Positions 1-8,999 of a stretch of 64,000 bases of DNA are shown piece after piece. Numbering within the stretch: position 1 is the first letter of the stretch; each line of letters opens with the position of its first letter. The notes beneath the pieces were generated by a model, which was given only the letters and a program-made list of their open reading frames with translations, searched no databases and was not told where the DNA came from. Source of the DNA: Neptunomonas antarctica. GTDB taxonomy: Bacteria > Pseudomonadota > Gammaproteobacteria > Pseudomonadales > Balneatricaceae. The translations under genes were made by a program, and so were the position numbers. The stretch lies in the NCBI RefSeq assembly GCF_001305295.1, contig NZ_LJSI01000042.1, forward strand, positions 1 to 64,000, read 5' to 3'.

Positions 1-55
1 ATAATTATTTATATTAAATATTGATCGTTTTTCAACTTATTTTTCTGGGACTGAA

Positions 56-802
56 ATGACATCTGAATTCAAGAATAAAAAAAAGCGCAAGCTGTCGGAC
101 CTGATCGTTGATGAAGTAAAGCGCCTTATTATGGCTGAAGAGCTACAGCCTGGAGACCGGTTGCCGAGTGAAAGAGATTTGATTGAGCAGTACGGAATAT
201 CAAAAGGAACTGTTCGGGAAGCACTGAAAGCTTTGGAAGTAGAAGGATTAATCAAAACCAAACCAGGTCCAGGTGGGGGTGCGTGGCTTACCGAAGTAGG
301 GACAGAGCCCGCAAGCAAAGCGCTACGAAATTACTTATATTTTCGGCATATAAGTGCCGCACAATTGTATCAGACGCGAAAGCTAATTGAAGTTGAGTTA
401 GCAGTATCCGTTGTAGGGCATTTAACTGAAGAAGAACTTTTACTTCTTAGAAAATATACCGATCAGTGCAGTGAAAAACCTACCACAGAAGAGGAGCAAC
501 GGCTCCAGAAAATAGCCGAGTTAGAGTTCCATAATGTTCTAGCTGACGCTTCACCTAACCCGATTTTAGGTTTCTTTGGTCGCTTTCTAAATGAATCATT
601 AAGAGATCTTGTTGTATTAAAAAAAGCTTATTTAATTGATTACTACGCCTTCACTAAATCAAATGTCGATTATCACTACGCACTCATTAACGCTTATGAA
701 AAACAAGATAAAGAACAGGTGCGAACGCTTATGGCGGAGCACATGTGTGAAGCGGAAGTGCACTTTGTTGCACTTGACGGAGAAATTTCGAAAAAAATGT
801 AG
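56..802 (+). CDS. GntR-family transcriptional regulator, FadR/FCD subfamily
   Basis: A 248-residue DNA-binding regulator. The N-terminal winged helix-turn-helix covers roughly residues 13-80 and shows the GntR hallmarks LQPGDRLPSERDL and SKGTVREALKALE. The remaining all-helical part (about 97-235) fits an FCD effector domain, with His and Asp residues (for example ELEFHNVLAD) that usually bind metal and a carboxylate ligand. It is the first gene of a same-strand run that continues into an ABC importer, a carbamoylase and an amidase, so it probably senses the imported compound or its breakdown product and controls this operon. The ligand cannot be read from sequence. The ATG at 56 is the first in frame after an AT-rich leader. 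Confidence 0.9.
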   Translation: MTSEFKNKKKRKLSDLIVDEVKRLIMAEELQPGDRLPSERDLIEQYGISKGTVREALKALEVEGLIKTKPGPGGGAWLTEVGTEPASKALRNYLYFRHISAAQLYQTRKLIEVELAVSVVGHLTEEELLLLRKYTDQCSEKPTTEEEQRLQKIAELEFHNVLADASPNPILGFFGRFLNESLRDLVVLKKAYLIDYYAFTKSNVDYHYALINAYEKQDKEQVRTLMAEHMCEAEVHFVALDGEISKKM

Positions 803-858
803 AGCACCACAAAGCCAAGCTTTTTGGCGAAATGATAAAATAACAAAAGGATCCGAAA

Positions 859-2052
859 ATGATTAAAAAATATTTGAAAAATACTGCTCTAGTATTCTCG
901 ATAGCAGCTGCTTCTTGCGTTGTAATGGCGCAAGAAGAGGCAGTGACTATATATGGGGTTAAATCCCTTTCGGGAAGCTTCGCTAGTTATGGTAAGTATG
1001 CTGATATGGGGTCGAAATTAGCTGTTGAGCAATATGGACAAGTACTTGGGAAAACACCAAGTTATATGAGTATAGATACAGAAGGTAATGCAGGCAAAGC
1101 GCTCCGCAAGGTACAGGAGGCGATTAATCAAAATTCAGCGAAATTTTTCAATGGAGGCACACTATCGTCAACTTCTTTAGCCATAGGTAAGGAGATCAAT
1201 AAATCAGGGGGTGTTTTTATTACTCCAGCAGGAGCTGATGAACTAACGGGGGTTGATTGTAATACCTCTACATTCCGTTGGTCGGTGCCGACATATGGCG
1301 CAATCAGAGAGACCGTTGTTCCTTTATTAAAAGAACATCCAGAAAAGAAGCGCTGGTATACAATTACACCTCAATATGTTTTTGGCGAAGCATTGCTCTC
1401 AAATGCTAAAGCTGTGTTTGATGAGCTTGGTATAGAACATGTAGGTAATAGCTACCACTCTCTGCAAGAGCAAGAGTTCTCAGGCTACGTTACGAATGCA
1501 ATGGCTGCAAAACCAGATGTTCTTTTACTTCTAAATTTCGGTTCTCAATCCTCTAATGCCTTACGACAGGCGATAAATTTTGGGTTGAAGAATCAAATGA
1601 CCATCCTAGTAACATGGTCCTCTGGTCTAGAACAGTTCCAGGAATTAGGAGCAGATATAACAGAGAATGTTTACTTTGGAGCACAGTATTGGCATACAGT
1701 TGATACTCCACTGAATAACAAGCTTGTCAAAGAAGTCAAAGACACATATGGCATTACCCCCAACTATCCATTAGCTGCGGATTATATCAGTACTAAACTG
1801 CTCCTTGATGCGATAGTAGAAGCGGGAACAACGACCCCTAGTGACGTTATTAAAGTGCTGGAAGGTAAGTCTTATGAAGGCCCGACAGGCACCGAGATTG
1901 TTCGAGCAGCCGATCACCAAGTCCTCAAAAATTATTACTTATTAAAAGGAAAGTCACCTTCAGAAATGAAGAATGCAGACGATTTTGCCGAAATAGTGAG
2001 CTACGGTAAATCTTTCCCAGATGAGTCATCTCTTGAATGTAAAGGCATGTAA
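859..2052 (+). CDS. Branched-chain-amino-acid-type ABC transporter substrate-binding protein
   Basis: A 397-residue periplasmic binding protein of the Leu/Ile/Val or amide-binding (Peripla_BP_6) fold. Residues 1-24 form a signal peptide ending VMA before QEEA. A Cys at 20 gives only a poor lipobox. The mature protein starts with VTIYGVKSLSGSFASYG, the usual opening of this family, and contains the GGTLSSTSLAIG ligand-loop region. An AGGA ribosome site precedes the ATG. It is the first structural gene before two permeases and two ATPases, so it delivers ligand to that importer. The neighbouring hydrolases suggest an amide, ureide or carbamoyl amino acid rather than leucine (inference). Confidence 0.92.
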   Translation: MIKKYLKNTALVFSIAAASCVVMAQEEAVTIYGVKSLSGSFASYGKYADMGSKLAVEQYGQVLGKTPSYMSIDTEGNAGKALRKVQEAINQNSAKFFNGGTLSSTSLAIGKEINKSGGVFITPAGADELTGVDCNTSTFRWSVPTYGAIRETVVPLLKEHPEKKRWYTITPQYVFGEALLSNAKAVFDELGIEHVGNSYHSLQEQEFSGYVTNAMAAKPDVLLLLNFGSQSSNALRQAINFGLKNQMTILVTWSSGLEQFQELGADITENVYFGAQYWHTVDTPLNNKLVKEVKDTYGITPNYPLAADYISTKLLLDAIVEAGTTTPSDVIKVLEGKSYEGPTGTEIVRAADHQVLKNYYLLKGKSPSEMKNADDFAEIVSYGKSFPDESSLECKGM

Positions 2053-2060
2053 AACGATTT

Positions 2061-2089
2061 GCGCCACTTGTTTTAATAGTGAGTGGCGC
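2061..2089 (+). terminator. Intercistronic hairpin between binding protein and permease genes
   Basis: The sequence GCGCCACT (2061-2068) pairs perfectly with AGTGGCGC (2082-2089) across a 13-nt loop. Only a weak T-rich stretch follows, so it is more likely a partial terminator or an mRNA-stabilising hairpin than a full stop. In binding-protein operons such hairpins typically let the binding protein be made in excess over the membrane parts. Confidence 0.6.
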
Positions 2090-2112
2090 TTCATTCTTGT
2101 TAGAGGTGAACT

Positions 2113-2970
2113 ATGAATCTGTATCTATTTCAGGTAGTAAATGGGATAGGGCTTGGAATGATTTATTTCCTCATATCGGTGGGGCTTTCAATCATTTTTG
2201 GACTACTTAACTTTGTGAATTTTGCTCATGGAGCTTTTTATCTTCTAGGGGCATATCTAAGTTATACGGCAGTAAGTATTACAGGAAACTACTGGCTAGC
2301 TCTTATCATTGCACCTCTTTGTATCGCATTTTTTGCATGGGTATGCGAAAGAACGTTGATAAAAAGGGTCTACCATCTTCCTCATATGTACCAAATCTTG
2401 GTGACATTAGGTGTTGCCTTAATTATTCAAGAACTTTGTATTTCTATATGGGGACCTATCGGGAAAAGCATTTCTCCACCTGATTCACTTAAAGGTGTAA
2501 TAGCAATAGGTGAGTTTTACTATCCACAGTATCGCCTATTTGTCATCGCTTTTGCGGCCGTGGTTGCTCTTCTTGTTTGGTATCTACTGGATAAAACTAA
2601 ATTTGGTGCACTTGTGCGTGCCGGTAGTGAAGACGCCGAAACAGTTTCCTTACTCGGAACACATACTCATCGCCTGTTTTCTATCACTTTTGCATTGGGT
2701 GTTGGTCTTGCCGGTCTTGCCGGTGTACTAGCAGCGCCAATAAAAGGCATTCACCCATTTGTTGGCCCAGAAGTACTTGGGATTGCGTTTGTTGTCGTTG
2801 TGATAGGAGGCATGGGGTCTTTTACGGGAGCGTTAGTCGGCGGACTACTCGTGGGGATCGTGCAAAGTGTAATGAGCACACTTTGGCCACAGGGTGCCAG
2901 CTTGATGATTTATGCAGCTATGGCTCTTGTCATTCTAGTGCGGCCATACGGACTATTCGGGAGAGCATAA
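2113..2970 (+). CDS. livH: LivH-type ABC transporter permease
   Basis: A 285-residue inner-membrane permease with about eight hydrophobic segments. It carries the LivH features GLGMIYFLISVGLSIIFGLLNFVNFAHGAFYLLGAY at the N terminus and a late GGMGSFTGALVGGLLVGIVQ loop that contacts the ATPase. An AGAGGTG ribosome site lies just before the ATG. The stop is followed after 1 nt by the next permease, consistent with translational coupling. It forms the translocation channel with the LivM-type subunit. The symbol denotes family, not a proven leucine substrate. Confidence 0.92.
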   Translation: MNLYLFQVVNGIGLGMIYFLISVGLSIIFGLLNFVNFAHGAFYLLGAYLSYTAVSITGNYWLALIIAPLCIAFFAWVCERTLIKRVYHLPHMYQILVTLGVALIIQELCISIWGPIGKSISPPDSLKGVIAIGEFYYPQYRLFVIAFAAVVALLVWYLLDKTKFGALVRAGSEDAETVSLLGTHTHRLFSITFALGVGLAGLAGVLAAPIKGIHPFVGPEVLGIAFVVVVIGGMGSFTGALVGGLLVGIVQSVMSTLWPQGASLMIYAAMALVILVRPYGLFGRA

Positions 2971-2971
2971 T

Positions 2972-3964
2972 ATGAATAAAAAAACTTCTATATTCGGAGG
3001 AGTAACCATAATTGCCTTGGCTCTTATGGTGTTGATGCCGATATTACTACCTTCCGTTACCCTTGCTACGGAAATACTGATATTTGCTTTGGCTGCATTG
3101 GCTTGCAACTTACTGCTGGGCTACACAGGCCTCTTATCATTCGGACAAGGTATCTTTTTTGGAGGCGGGGCCTATAGTGCTTCATTAGTCATGCTTCATC
3201 TTAATTTTGGGCTGATTAGTGCTTTAATCACAGCCATTCTAGTGGGAGCATTACTCGCTTTAATCGTCGGCGCGTTAGCCATACGAAGAACGGGTATTTA
3301 CTTTGTAATGCTCACGCTTTCTTTTTCTCAAATGGCGTATTTCCTTGCTTACACGTTCAGTGATTGGACAGGTGGAGACAACGGATTATTGGATGTTCCT
3401 CGGCCTGCATTAACACTTTTCGGAATGACCATCAGCGACCTACAAAGCAGTGAAGCATTCTATATTTTTGTGGCAGCAGTCTTTGCAATTGTCTTCGTGT
3501 TTTCTCGAAGAGTTATACATTCTCCATTTGGAACGACACTTGTTGCTATCAGAGAAAACGAGGGGCGATCATCGGCTGTAGGGTTTTCTACAAACCACTT
3601 TAAGCTTGTCGCTTTCGTTATTTCCGGTGCGATCACTGGTCTTGCTGGAGCACTCTACGCGATGCTTTTAAATTTCGCACCTCTTTCGAATGTCGAGCTT
3701 CTCATGTCAGAAAACATCTTGATTATGACAATTATTGGGGGGACTAGCTCGTTAATTGGTTCAATTTTGGGAGCTGGATCGATCGTGTTGATGGGTGATC
3801 TTCTCTCATCTATCTGGCCTAGATGGATGATGATTTTAGGCGCTGTGCTTATTGCTGTTGTCTTATTTCTTCCAGGTGGACTATGGGGTGGAATTCTTTC
3901 TTTGACTTCCAAATTTCCGTGGAAAAAAGTTAAGACAAATGTCACCTCGGAGGTGACAAAATGA
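2972..3964 (+). CDS. livM: LivM-type ABC transporter permease
   Basis: A 330-residue permease that pairs with the upstream LivH-type subunit. It is strongly hydrophobic, with the family stretches LLGYTGLLSFGQGIFFGGGAY near residues 48-68, the conserved RENEGRSSAVGF cytoplasmic loop and a late GGTSSLIGSILGA loop for contact with the ATPases. It starts directly after the preceding stop and its own stop overlaps the next ATG by 4 nt, so the four transport genes are tightly coupled. Confidence 0.92.
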   Translation: MNKKTSIFGGVTIIALALMVLMPILLPSVTLATEILIFALAALACNLLLGYTGLLSFGQGIFFGGGAYSASLVMLHLNFGLISALITAILVGALLALIVGALAIRRTGIYFVMLTLSFSQMAYFLAYTFSDWTGGDNGLLDVPRPALTLFGMTISDLQSSEAFYIFVAAVFAIVFVFSRRVIHSPFGTTLVAIRENEGRSSAVGFSTNHFKLVAFVISGAITGLAGALYAMLLNFAPLSNVELLMSENILIMTIIGGTSSLIGSILGAGSIVLMGDLLSSIWPRWMMILGAVLIAVVLFLPGGLWGGILSLTSKFPWKKVKTNVTSEVTK

Positions 3965-4722
3965 ACTCAAGTTATTTATTAGAAACTTCAAGTTTGGGAT
4001 TGGATTATGGAGCATTCTCTGCTGTTGGGAATGTTGACTTAAAAATAAGAAAAGGATCCATTCATACCGTAATAGGACCAAACGGTGCAGGGAAAACATC
4101 TCTATTTCATTGCTTAACAGGTGAAAGGAAACCGACTCGTGGAAGCATCCATTTTAACGGGGAGAACCTGACATCTCTGGCGGCGCATAAGCGAGTATCT
4201 AAAGGGATGTCTCGTTCGTTTCAAATCACAAGCCTTTTTCAAAATTTAAGCGTGCGAGAGAATCTAAGAATAGCCGCGCAAGGTCGAGACGGTCTGAATG
4301 CACTAAAGTTTTGGGTGCCCGAAACTGCCAACAAAGCTAATGTCGCTAAGGCGGATGAGGTTTTAGAAAGAATTAAATTAGAGAAATACGCTGACAGACA
4401 AGCGGGTGAGCTTTCGCATGGACAGCAGCGTGTCCTTGAAGTTGGTATGGCGTTGTGCGGCTCTCCATCACTGCTTCTACTTGATGAGCCTACTTCAGGG
4501 ATGGGCGTAGATGATATCCCGATAATGACAGGCTTAATTTCGGAGCTTGGAAAAGATCATACTGTGATGCTTATTGAACACAATATGAGACTGGTCATGT
4601 CAATCTCCGATCGAATCACGGTGATGCACCAAGGCAATATATTAATTGAAGGCTCCCCTGAGGAAGTGAAAGGTGATGAGCAGGTTAAGAAAGCATACCT
4701 AGGAGAAAGTGGCCATGAGTAG
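3961..4722 (+). CDS. livG: LivG-type ABC transporter ATP-binding protein
   Basis: A 253-residue nucleotide-binding subunit. Walker A GPNGAGKT is at residues 39-46, the ABC signature reads LSHGQQR, and Walker B LLLLDEPTSG follows, with a switch His in LIEHNM. The sequence between Walker A and the signature includes SRSFQITSLFQNLSVREN, typical of LivG rather than LivF. It overlaps the upstream permease by 4 nt and the downstream ATPase start by about 8 nt, so the two ATPases are probably made together and form a heterodimer. Confidence 0.93.
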   Translation: MNSSYLLETSSLGLDYGAFSAVGNVDLKIRKGSIHTVIGPNGAGKTSLFHCLTGERKPTRGSIHFNGENLTSLAAHKRVSKGMSRSFQITSLFQNLSVRENLRIAAQGRDGLNALKFWVPETANKANVAKADEVLERIKLEKYADRQAGELSHGQQRVLEVGMALCGSPSLLLLDEPTSGMGVDDIPIMTGLISELGKDHTVMLIEHNMRLVMSISDRITVMHQGNILIEGSPEEVKGDEQVKKAYLGESGHE

Positions 4723-5410
4723 ATTAGTTATCAATAATCTGCATTCTTATTATGGTAAAAGCCATATTTTGAACGGAATTGATTTGGCGGTTGAATCGGG
4801 AGAAATTGTAACGCTGTTGGGACGAAACGGCGCCGGTAAAACTACGACACTTAAGACGATTGTAAGCATCGTCAAAGCTCAACAAGGGGTTATCTTGTTA
4901 GATGACGAGAATCTTGTAGGCAAAGAAATATACGAGATAGCTCGTCGAGGCATCGCTTTAGTGCCAGAACATCGTGGAATCTTCGGAATTCTTTCAGTTG
5001 AAGAAAATCTTATGATTGCCATCAACAAAAAAAGCCCTTGGGCTGTTGAAGATATTTATCAAATGTTCCCACGTCTAAAGGAGCGAAGAAAGAACGGTGG
5101 TAACGCGCTGTCTGGTGGTGAGCAGCAAATGCTCGCGATTGCACGAGCACTTGTAAATAACCCGAAATTTCTTCTCCTTGATGAGCCAACAGAAGGTCTA
5201 GCCCCCGTCATCGTTGATGAGATTGTGAAAATTTTAGGTCAAATTCGTGCAGCAGGAGTGGGTGTGTTACTCGTCGAACAAAACTTATCTGTATGCGAGA
5301 AGCTTGCGGACAAACATTATGTAGTTGAGCTTGGTGAAATTGTTTATCAGGGCTCTCAAACCGAATTTAGCAAACAAGACGACATCAAGAACCGATATCT
5401 TGCTGTTTAG
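4715..5410 (+). CDS. livF: LivF-type ABC transporter ATP-binding protein
   Basis: A 231-residue ATPase with Walker A GRNGAGKT at residues 36-43, the VPEHRGIF segment diagnostic of LivF, signature LSGGEQQ and Walker B LLLDEPTEGL. I take the ATG at 4715 as the start. The AGGAG site at 4701-4705 lies 9 nt from it, whereas a GTG at 4709 in the same frame would be only 3 nt away. The start lies inside the end of the LivG-type gene, which suggests translational coupling. Confidence 0.92.
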   Translation: MSRLVINNLHSYYGKSHILNGIDLAVESGEIVTLLGRNGAGKTTTLKTIVSIVKAQQGVILLDDENLVGKEIYEIARRGIALVPEHRGIFGILSVEENLMIAINKKSPWAVEDIYQMFPRLKERRKNGGNALSGGEQQMLAIARALVNNPKFLLLDEPTEGLAPVIVDEIVKILGQIRAAGVGVLLVEQNLSVCEKLADKHYVVELGEIVYQGSQTEFSKQDDIKNRYLAV

Positions 5411-5425
5411 TAGAGGTGACCTATT

Positions 5426-6697
5426 ATGAAAACATCTGAGTTATCACCGAGTATCGGAAGGATCACAGTAAATACCGAACGTCTTTGGGACTGTCTGATG
5501 ACGCATGGTCAAATTGGACATACTTCTAAAGGCGGTTTAAATCGTTTGGCTTTAACTGAGTTAGACAAACAAGGGCGTGACTTATTTAAAACGTGGTGTG
5601 AAGAAGCTGGGTGCACCGTATCTGTCGATGAAATAGGTAATATTTTTGCTAGAAGACCCGGTTTAAACAATGATTTGCCTCCCGTTATGACCGGGTCCCA
5701 TATAGACACTCAGCCAACAGGTGGTAAATTTGATGGATGCTTTGGGGTTATGGCTGGTTTAGAAGCGATTCGCACGCTAAATGACCTTAACATTCAGACT
5801 CATGCTCCGATCGAAGTTGTGGCATGGACAAATGAAGAAGGTTCGCGGTTTCCGCCATGTATGATGGGTTCTGGTGTATTCACGGGTAAGTTCTCACTAA
5901 ATGACGCGCTGTCGACAAAAGATGATGCGGGTATCTCAGTGAAAGAAGCGCTGGATGCAATTGGTTACAACGGAACTAAAAGTCATATTGGTCATAAAGC
6001 TGCCGCGTACTATGAAGCTCACATTGAGCAAGGACCTGTATTAGAAGATGAGCGAAAGCAAGTAGGGGTTGTTATTGGCGCTCTAGGCCAAAAGTGGTTT
6101 GATATTGAGATAACAGGTGTAGAGGCTCACGCTGGTCCAACTCCGATGCACCTTCGAAAAGATGCTTCCCTTGCGGGCGCAGAATTAATACTGTTTATAA
6201 ATGAGCTAGCGATAAAAAACACACCCCATGGGCGTGGAACCGTTGGCTGTTTTGACGTTTTTCCTAGTTCACGAAACGTTATACCCGGTCGAGTTAAAAT
6301 GACTGCAGATCTTCGGCACTTGGAATCCGATGTCCTTGAAATAATGGTTCAAGACCTGCGTAGTAAAATCAATTCTTTAGATAAAAAGTACGGCGTTCAA
6401 ACAATCATTACCCCTACAGCAGACTTCCCTCCGATAGCGTTTGATTCCACATGTGTTAGTAACGTCAGAGATGCTGCTTCTAAGTTAGGGTATCCGAATA
6501 TGGATGTTGTTAGTGGCGCGGGGCACGATGCCATCTTTATGGCAGAGGTTACTTCTGCAGGAATGATTTTTGTCCCTTGCGAGGGGGGGATTAGTCACAA
6601 TGAGCTAGAAAGGGCTAAAGCTGAGGATCTTGGAGCAGGGGCGTCTGTTCTACTTAACGTTTTACTCTCGTCTGCGGGGGTAGCAGTACATGACTAA
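5426..6697 (+). CDS. M20-family N-carbamoyl-amino-acid hydrolase / allantoate amidohydrolase-type enzyme
   Basis: A 423-residue zinc hydrolase of the hydantoinase/carbamoylase branch of peptidase family M20. The expected di-zinc ligands are visible: His92 (GSHIDT), Asp103 (KFDGCFGV), Glu138 (NEEGSRF), His199 (AHIEQGP) and His391 (GISHNE). A dimerisation domain sits between the two halves of the catalytic domain. Such enzymes remove a carbamoyl or ureido group from N-carbamoyl amino acids, allantoate or related ureides. It lies 15 nt after the ATPase gene and overlaps the following amidase by 8 nt, so it probably acts on the imported compound in the cytoplasm. The exact substrate is not predictable here. 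Confidence 0.88.
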   Translation: MKTSELSPSIGRITVNTERLWDCLMTHGQIGHTSKGGLNRLALTELDKQGRDLFKTWCEEAGCTVSVDEIGNIFARRPGLNNDLPPVMTGSHIDTQPTGGKFDGCFGVMAGLEAIRTLNDLNIQTHAPIEVVAWTNEEGSRFPPCMMGSGVFTGKFSLNDALSTKDDAGISVKEALDAIGYNGTKSHIGHKAAAYYEAHIEQGPVLEDERKQVGVVIGALGQKWFDIEITGVEAHAGPTPMHLRKDASLAGAELILFINELAIKNTPHGRGTVGCFDVFPSSRNVIPGRVKMTADLRHLESDVLEIMVQDLRSKINSLDKKYGVQTIITPTADFPPIAFDSTCVSNVRDAASKLGYPNMDVVSGAGHDAIFMAEVTSAGMIFVPCEGGISHNELERAKAEDLGAGASVLLNVLLSSAGVAVHD

Positions 6698-8096
6698 AGC
6701 TCGTAAAACGAATGTCGCAGATATGACGGCGGTCGAACTTTCCCATCTATTTGAAACTAAAAAGCTTTCTCCTGTAGAAGCGACCAAAGCTTCGCTGGAG
6801 CGAATTGCCAAATGCAATCCTTCAGTCAATGCATACTGCTTTGTTGCTGAGGAGGATGCGCTCAACGCTGCAAAAGAATCGGAAAAGCGTTGGTTCAAGG
6901 GCGAACCCCTTAGTAAAATTGATGGAGTGACAAGTTCAATCAAGGATTTAACGCTTGTTGCTGGGTGGCCTCACCGCAGCGGTTCACTTACCAGTTCAGA
7001 AAACTTAGCTAATGTTGATGCTCCCTTTTCACAAAAAATGCGGCAAGCAGGCGCTGTAATACTGGGTAAAACGACAACACCAGAATTCGGTTGGAAGGGC
7101 GTTACTGACAGTCCTCTCACCGGAGTTACAAGAAATCCATGGAATACAACACTCACATCTGGAGGCTCTTCCGGCGGAGCGGCTGCAGCCGCGGCTTTAA
7201 ATATGGGGGTTTTACATCAAGCCAGTGATGCAGGTGGATCTATTCGAATCCCCGCTTCTTTTTGCGGTGTATTTGGTATAAAGCCGACTTTTGGTTTCGT
7301 CCCTCAGTGGCCGGCAAGTGCAATGACTACTCTTTCTCATCTCGGACCAATTAGCAGAACAGTGCAAGATAGTTTGTTGATGATGGATGTTATAGCGAAG
7401 CCAGATTTAAGGGATTGGTACTCAACGCGTATTTTCGACGGTAGTTGGAGCGATCAAAAAAAACTCCCTCTTAAGGGCCTGAAAATAGCTTACAGTCCAA
7501 CCCTTGGGTATATCGATGTAGATGCGGGTGTGCTTAAGCTTGTCGACTGTGCGGTGAATGCGCTTAAAGAAATGGGTGCAGAAGTTGACCTGATCGATCC
7601 TGGCTTTAAGGACCCTATCGATACTTTTTCAACCCTTTGGTTTGCGGGGGCCGCGAAAGTTGTTTCAACTTTTAACGAGCAACAACGTGTGCTTCTGGAT
7701 CCAGGTTTTCTACAAATAGGTATCGAAGGAAGTAAAATTGATATTGTGGACTATATGAAGGCCTCTGACCAAAGAGCCGAGTTAGGGCGCTCTATGCAGG
7801 AGTTTCATTCGAAATACGATATTTTAATTACACCTACACTTCCGCGGACTGCATTTAAAGCAGGTCAAAATACAGAGTCAGCTTACCAAGAGCATTGGAC
7901 TGATTGGACGCCTTTCTCGTACCCGTTCAATCTTACTCAGCAACCCGCATTGTCTATACCTTGTGGGGTGCTTGACGGTTTACCTGTCGGACTTCAAGTC
8001 GTAGCTGATAGGGGAAATGATTTACTTGCTATTAGTATTGCAAAGTACATTGAGGACTTAATACCAACTCAGTTTTTGGACGCCCCTAGAAGTTAA
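6690..8096 (+). CDS. Amidase-signature family hydrolase
   Basis: A 468-residue amidase (GatA/AtzF-like fold). The Ser-cisSer-Lys triad is present: Lys85 in SSIKDLT, Ser160 in the SGGSSGGA glycine/serine loop and the nucleophile Ser184 in DAGGSIRIP. It cleaves a carboxamide to acid plus ammonia. It lacks the surroundings of a tRNA amidotransferase (no gatB or gatC), so it is catabolic. The start overlaps the carbamoylase by 8 nt. It is the last gene of the uptake and degradation operon; what follows is IS debris. Confidence 0.9.
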   Translation: MTKARKTNVADMTAVELSHLFETKKLSPVEATKASLERIAKCNPSVNAYCFVAEEDALNAAKESEKRWFKGEPLSKIDGVTSSIKDLTLVAGWPHRSGSLTSSENLANVDAPFSQKMRQAGAVILGKTTTPEFGWKGVTDSPLTGVTRNPWNTTLTSGGSSGGAAAAAALNMGVLHQASDAGGSIRIPASFCGVFGIKPTFGFVPQWPASAMTTLSHLGPISRTVQDSLLMMDVIAKPDLRDWYSTRIFDGSWSDQKKLPLKGLKIAYSPTLGYIDVDAGVLKLVDCAVNALKEMGAEVDLIDPGFKDPIDTFSTLWFAGAAKVVSTFNEQQRVLLDPGFLQIGIEGSKIDIVDYMKASDQRAELGRSMQEFHSKYDILITPTLPRTAFKAGQNTESAYQEHWTDWTPFSYPFNLTQQPALSIPCGVLDGLPVGLQVVADRGNDLLAISIAKYIEDLIPTQFLDAPRS

Positions 8097-8290
8097 CATA
8101 ATAAGCTCTGGATCATGTTTGGTAGTCGTCCTTTTCAAGGGCACTTGATAATAGGAAGCCCGAGTAAGATCCTGTAAATAATTCTTTTTAACTGCCTATC
8201 ATTGGACCAGCAATGGATGATGATAGGCAGTATGTTCTGGGAAAAACTCGAAGCCTCTGATCACTACAAAGTGACCTGAATGACTTCAGG
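8097..8290. other. Intergenic end of amidase operon with inverted repeat
   Basis: The only structure I see is CTGCCTATCAT (8192-8202) pairing with ATGATAGGCAG (8220-8230) around a 17-nt loop. There is no T-run, so it is not a standard terminator. It could be a remnant of an IS end or a weak transcript end for the amidase operon. Confidence 0.5.
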
Positions 8291-8462
8291 CAGATGTTAA
8301 CCAAAATTACCGTAGAAACCCCACTTAATACCTTACTAGATGATCATCATAAACACGTTAAAGCCCGTCTGATAATAGCCATAATGGCTACTCCAGCAAG
8401 ACCCTCCGTACCGAAGATAGACAGTTCCAAACAGATACCACACGGGACCGGGATGGTAGCGT
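8291..8462 (+). pseudogene. IS256-family transposase remnant (N-terminal part, frameshifted)
   Basis: Starting at 8294, translation reads LTKITVE..LN..LDDH, the N-terminal signature of one IS256 (Mutator-type) transposase branch. The continuation is in another frame from 8383 and gives NGYSSKTLRTED followed by DTTRDRDGS, which matches the next conserved block of the same proteins (NGYS-KTL-T..G.., PRDR.GSF). A frameshift near 8375 and complete loss of the DDE catalytic region show it is dead. Family assignment is from recall of the motif, not a search. Confidence 0.72.
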
Positions 8463-8999
8463 CAAACCGCTGCGAATTCTGGTGAAATGGAACGGTGATT
8501 CTCTGGCAAGCTATTTGATCACCTTTGGTGAAACACATCTAAATGTGGCAAAAGACCGCAATACTCTGGCAGGGCTTATGAGTTACAGGGTGGGCATTGG
8601 TGTTTATGAGCGGGCACTGAGATTTTTTTAAAGCCATTTTAGGCAACTAACATCCCTCGACCAAGATTGTGCAATAAATTTGAATCAAGCCATACCTAGA
8701 CTAACGCGTGAATCGCTATGGCCTATAGCGTGTACGTGACTCTGTTCGACGCCCCTGAAACACCTGCGAATGACACACACTGCCTAGAGTCTGTGTCACC
8801 GCAGTTGTCGCGTAGAATCGGGGCAGGGGAGGAGAGACCCGTCAGCGCCGCGCTGTTATCTTCGCCGCACTCCCGACAGCCACCCCGGCGCCAGGGGCTT
8901 ATGGGGGCTGAGGGTTAGATACCTCGGCTACCCTATTAGCCCGCTCATATTGGCGCAAACGAAATGTGGCCATTGCCCATGTAGTTACCAGATTGATAA
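8463..8999. other. Gene-poor tract with unassigned reading frame and first copy of a dispersed repeat
   Basis: The IS256 frame continues open to a TAA near 8631, reading SVKPLRILVKWNGDSLASY and then ITFGETHLNVAKDR. I do not recognise this; it may be the decayed C-terminal end of another gene fused by deletion. At about 8745-8836 lies a copy of a repeat found again at about 11054-11138. The rest, up to the lipase gene, is GC-rich and has no convincing gene. Confidence 0.5.
8745..8836. repeat. Dispersed repeat, copy 1
   Basis: A core of about 60 bp is nearly identical to 11080-11139. Shared blocks include CACACACTGC, AGAGTCTGTGTC and CGCAGTTGTCGCGTAGAATCG. Similarity fades to the left from TTCGAC onward. 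Neither copy forms a convincing conserved protein in any frame, so it is likely the end of a decayed mobile element or a small repetitive unit. Confidence 0.7.

Noticed and set aside
8192-8230. Inverted repeat taken as the terminator of the amidase operon
   Set aside because: No T-run on either strand; it was listed only as an inverted repeat of unknown role.
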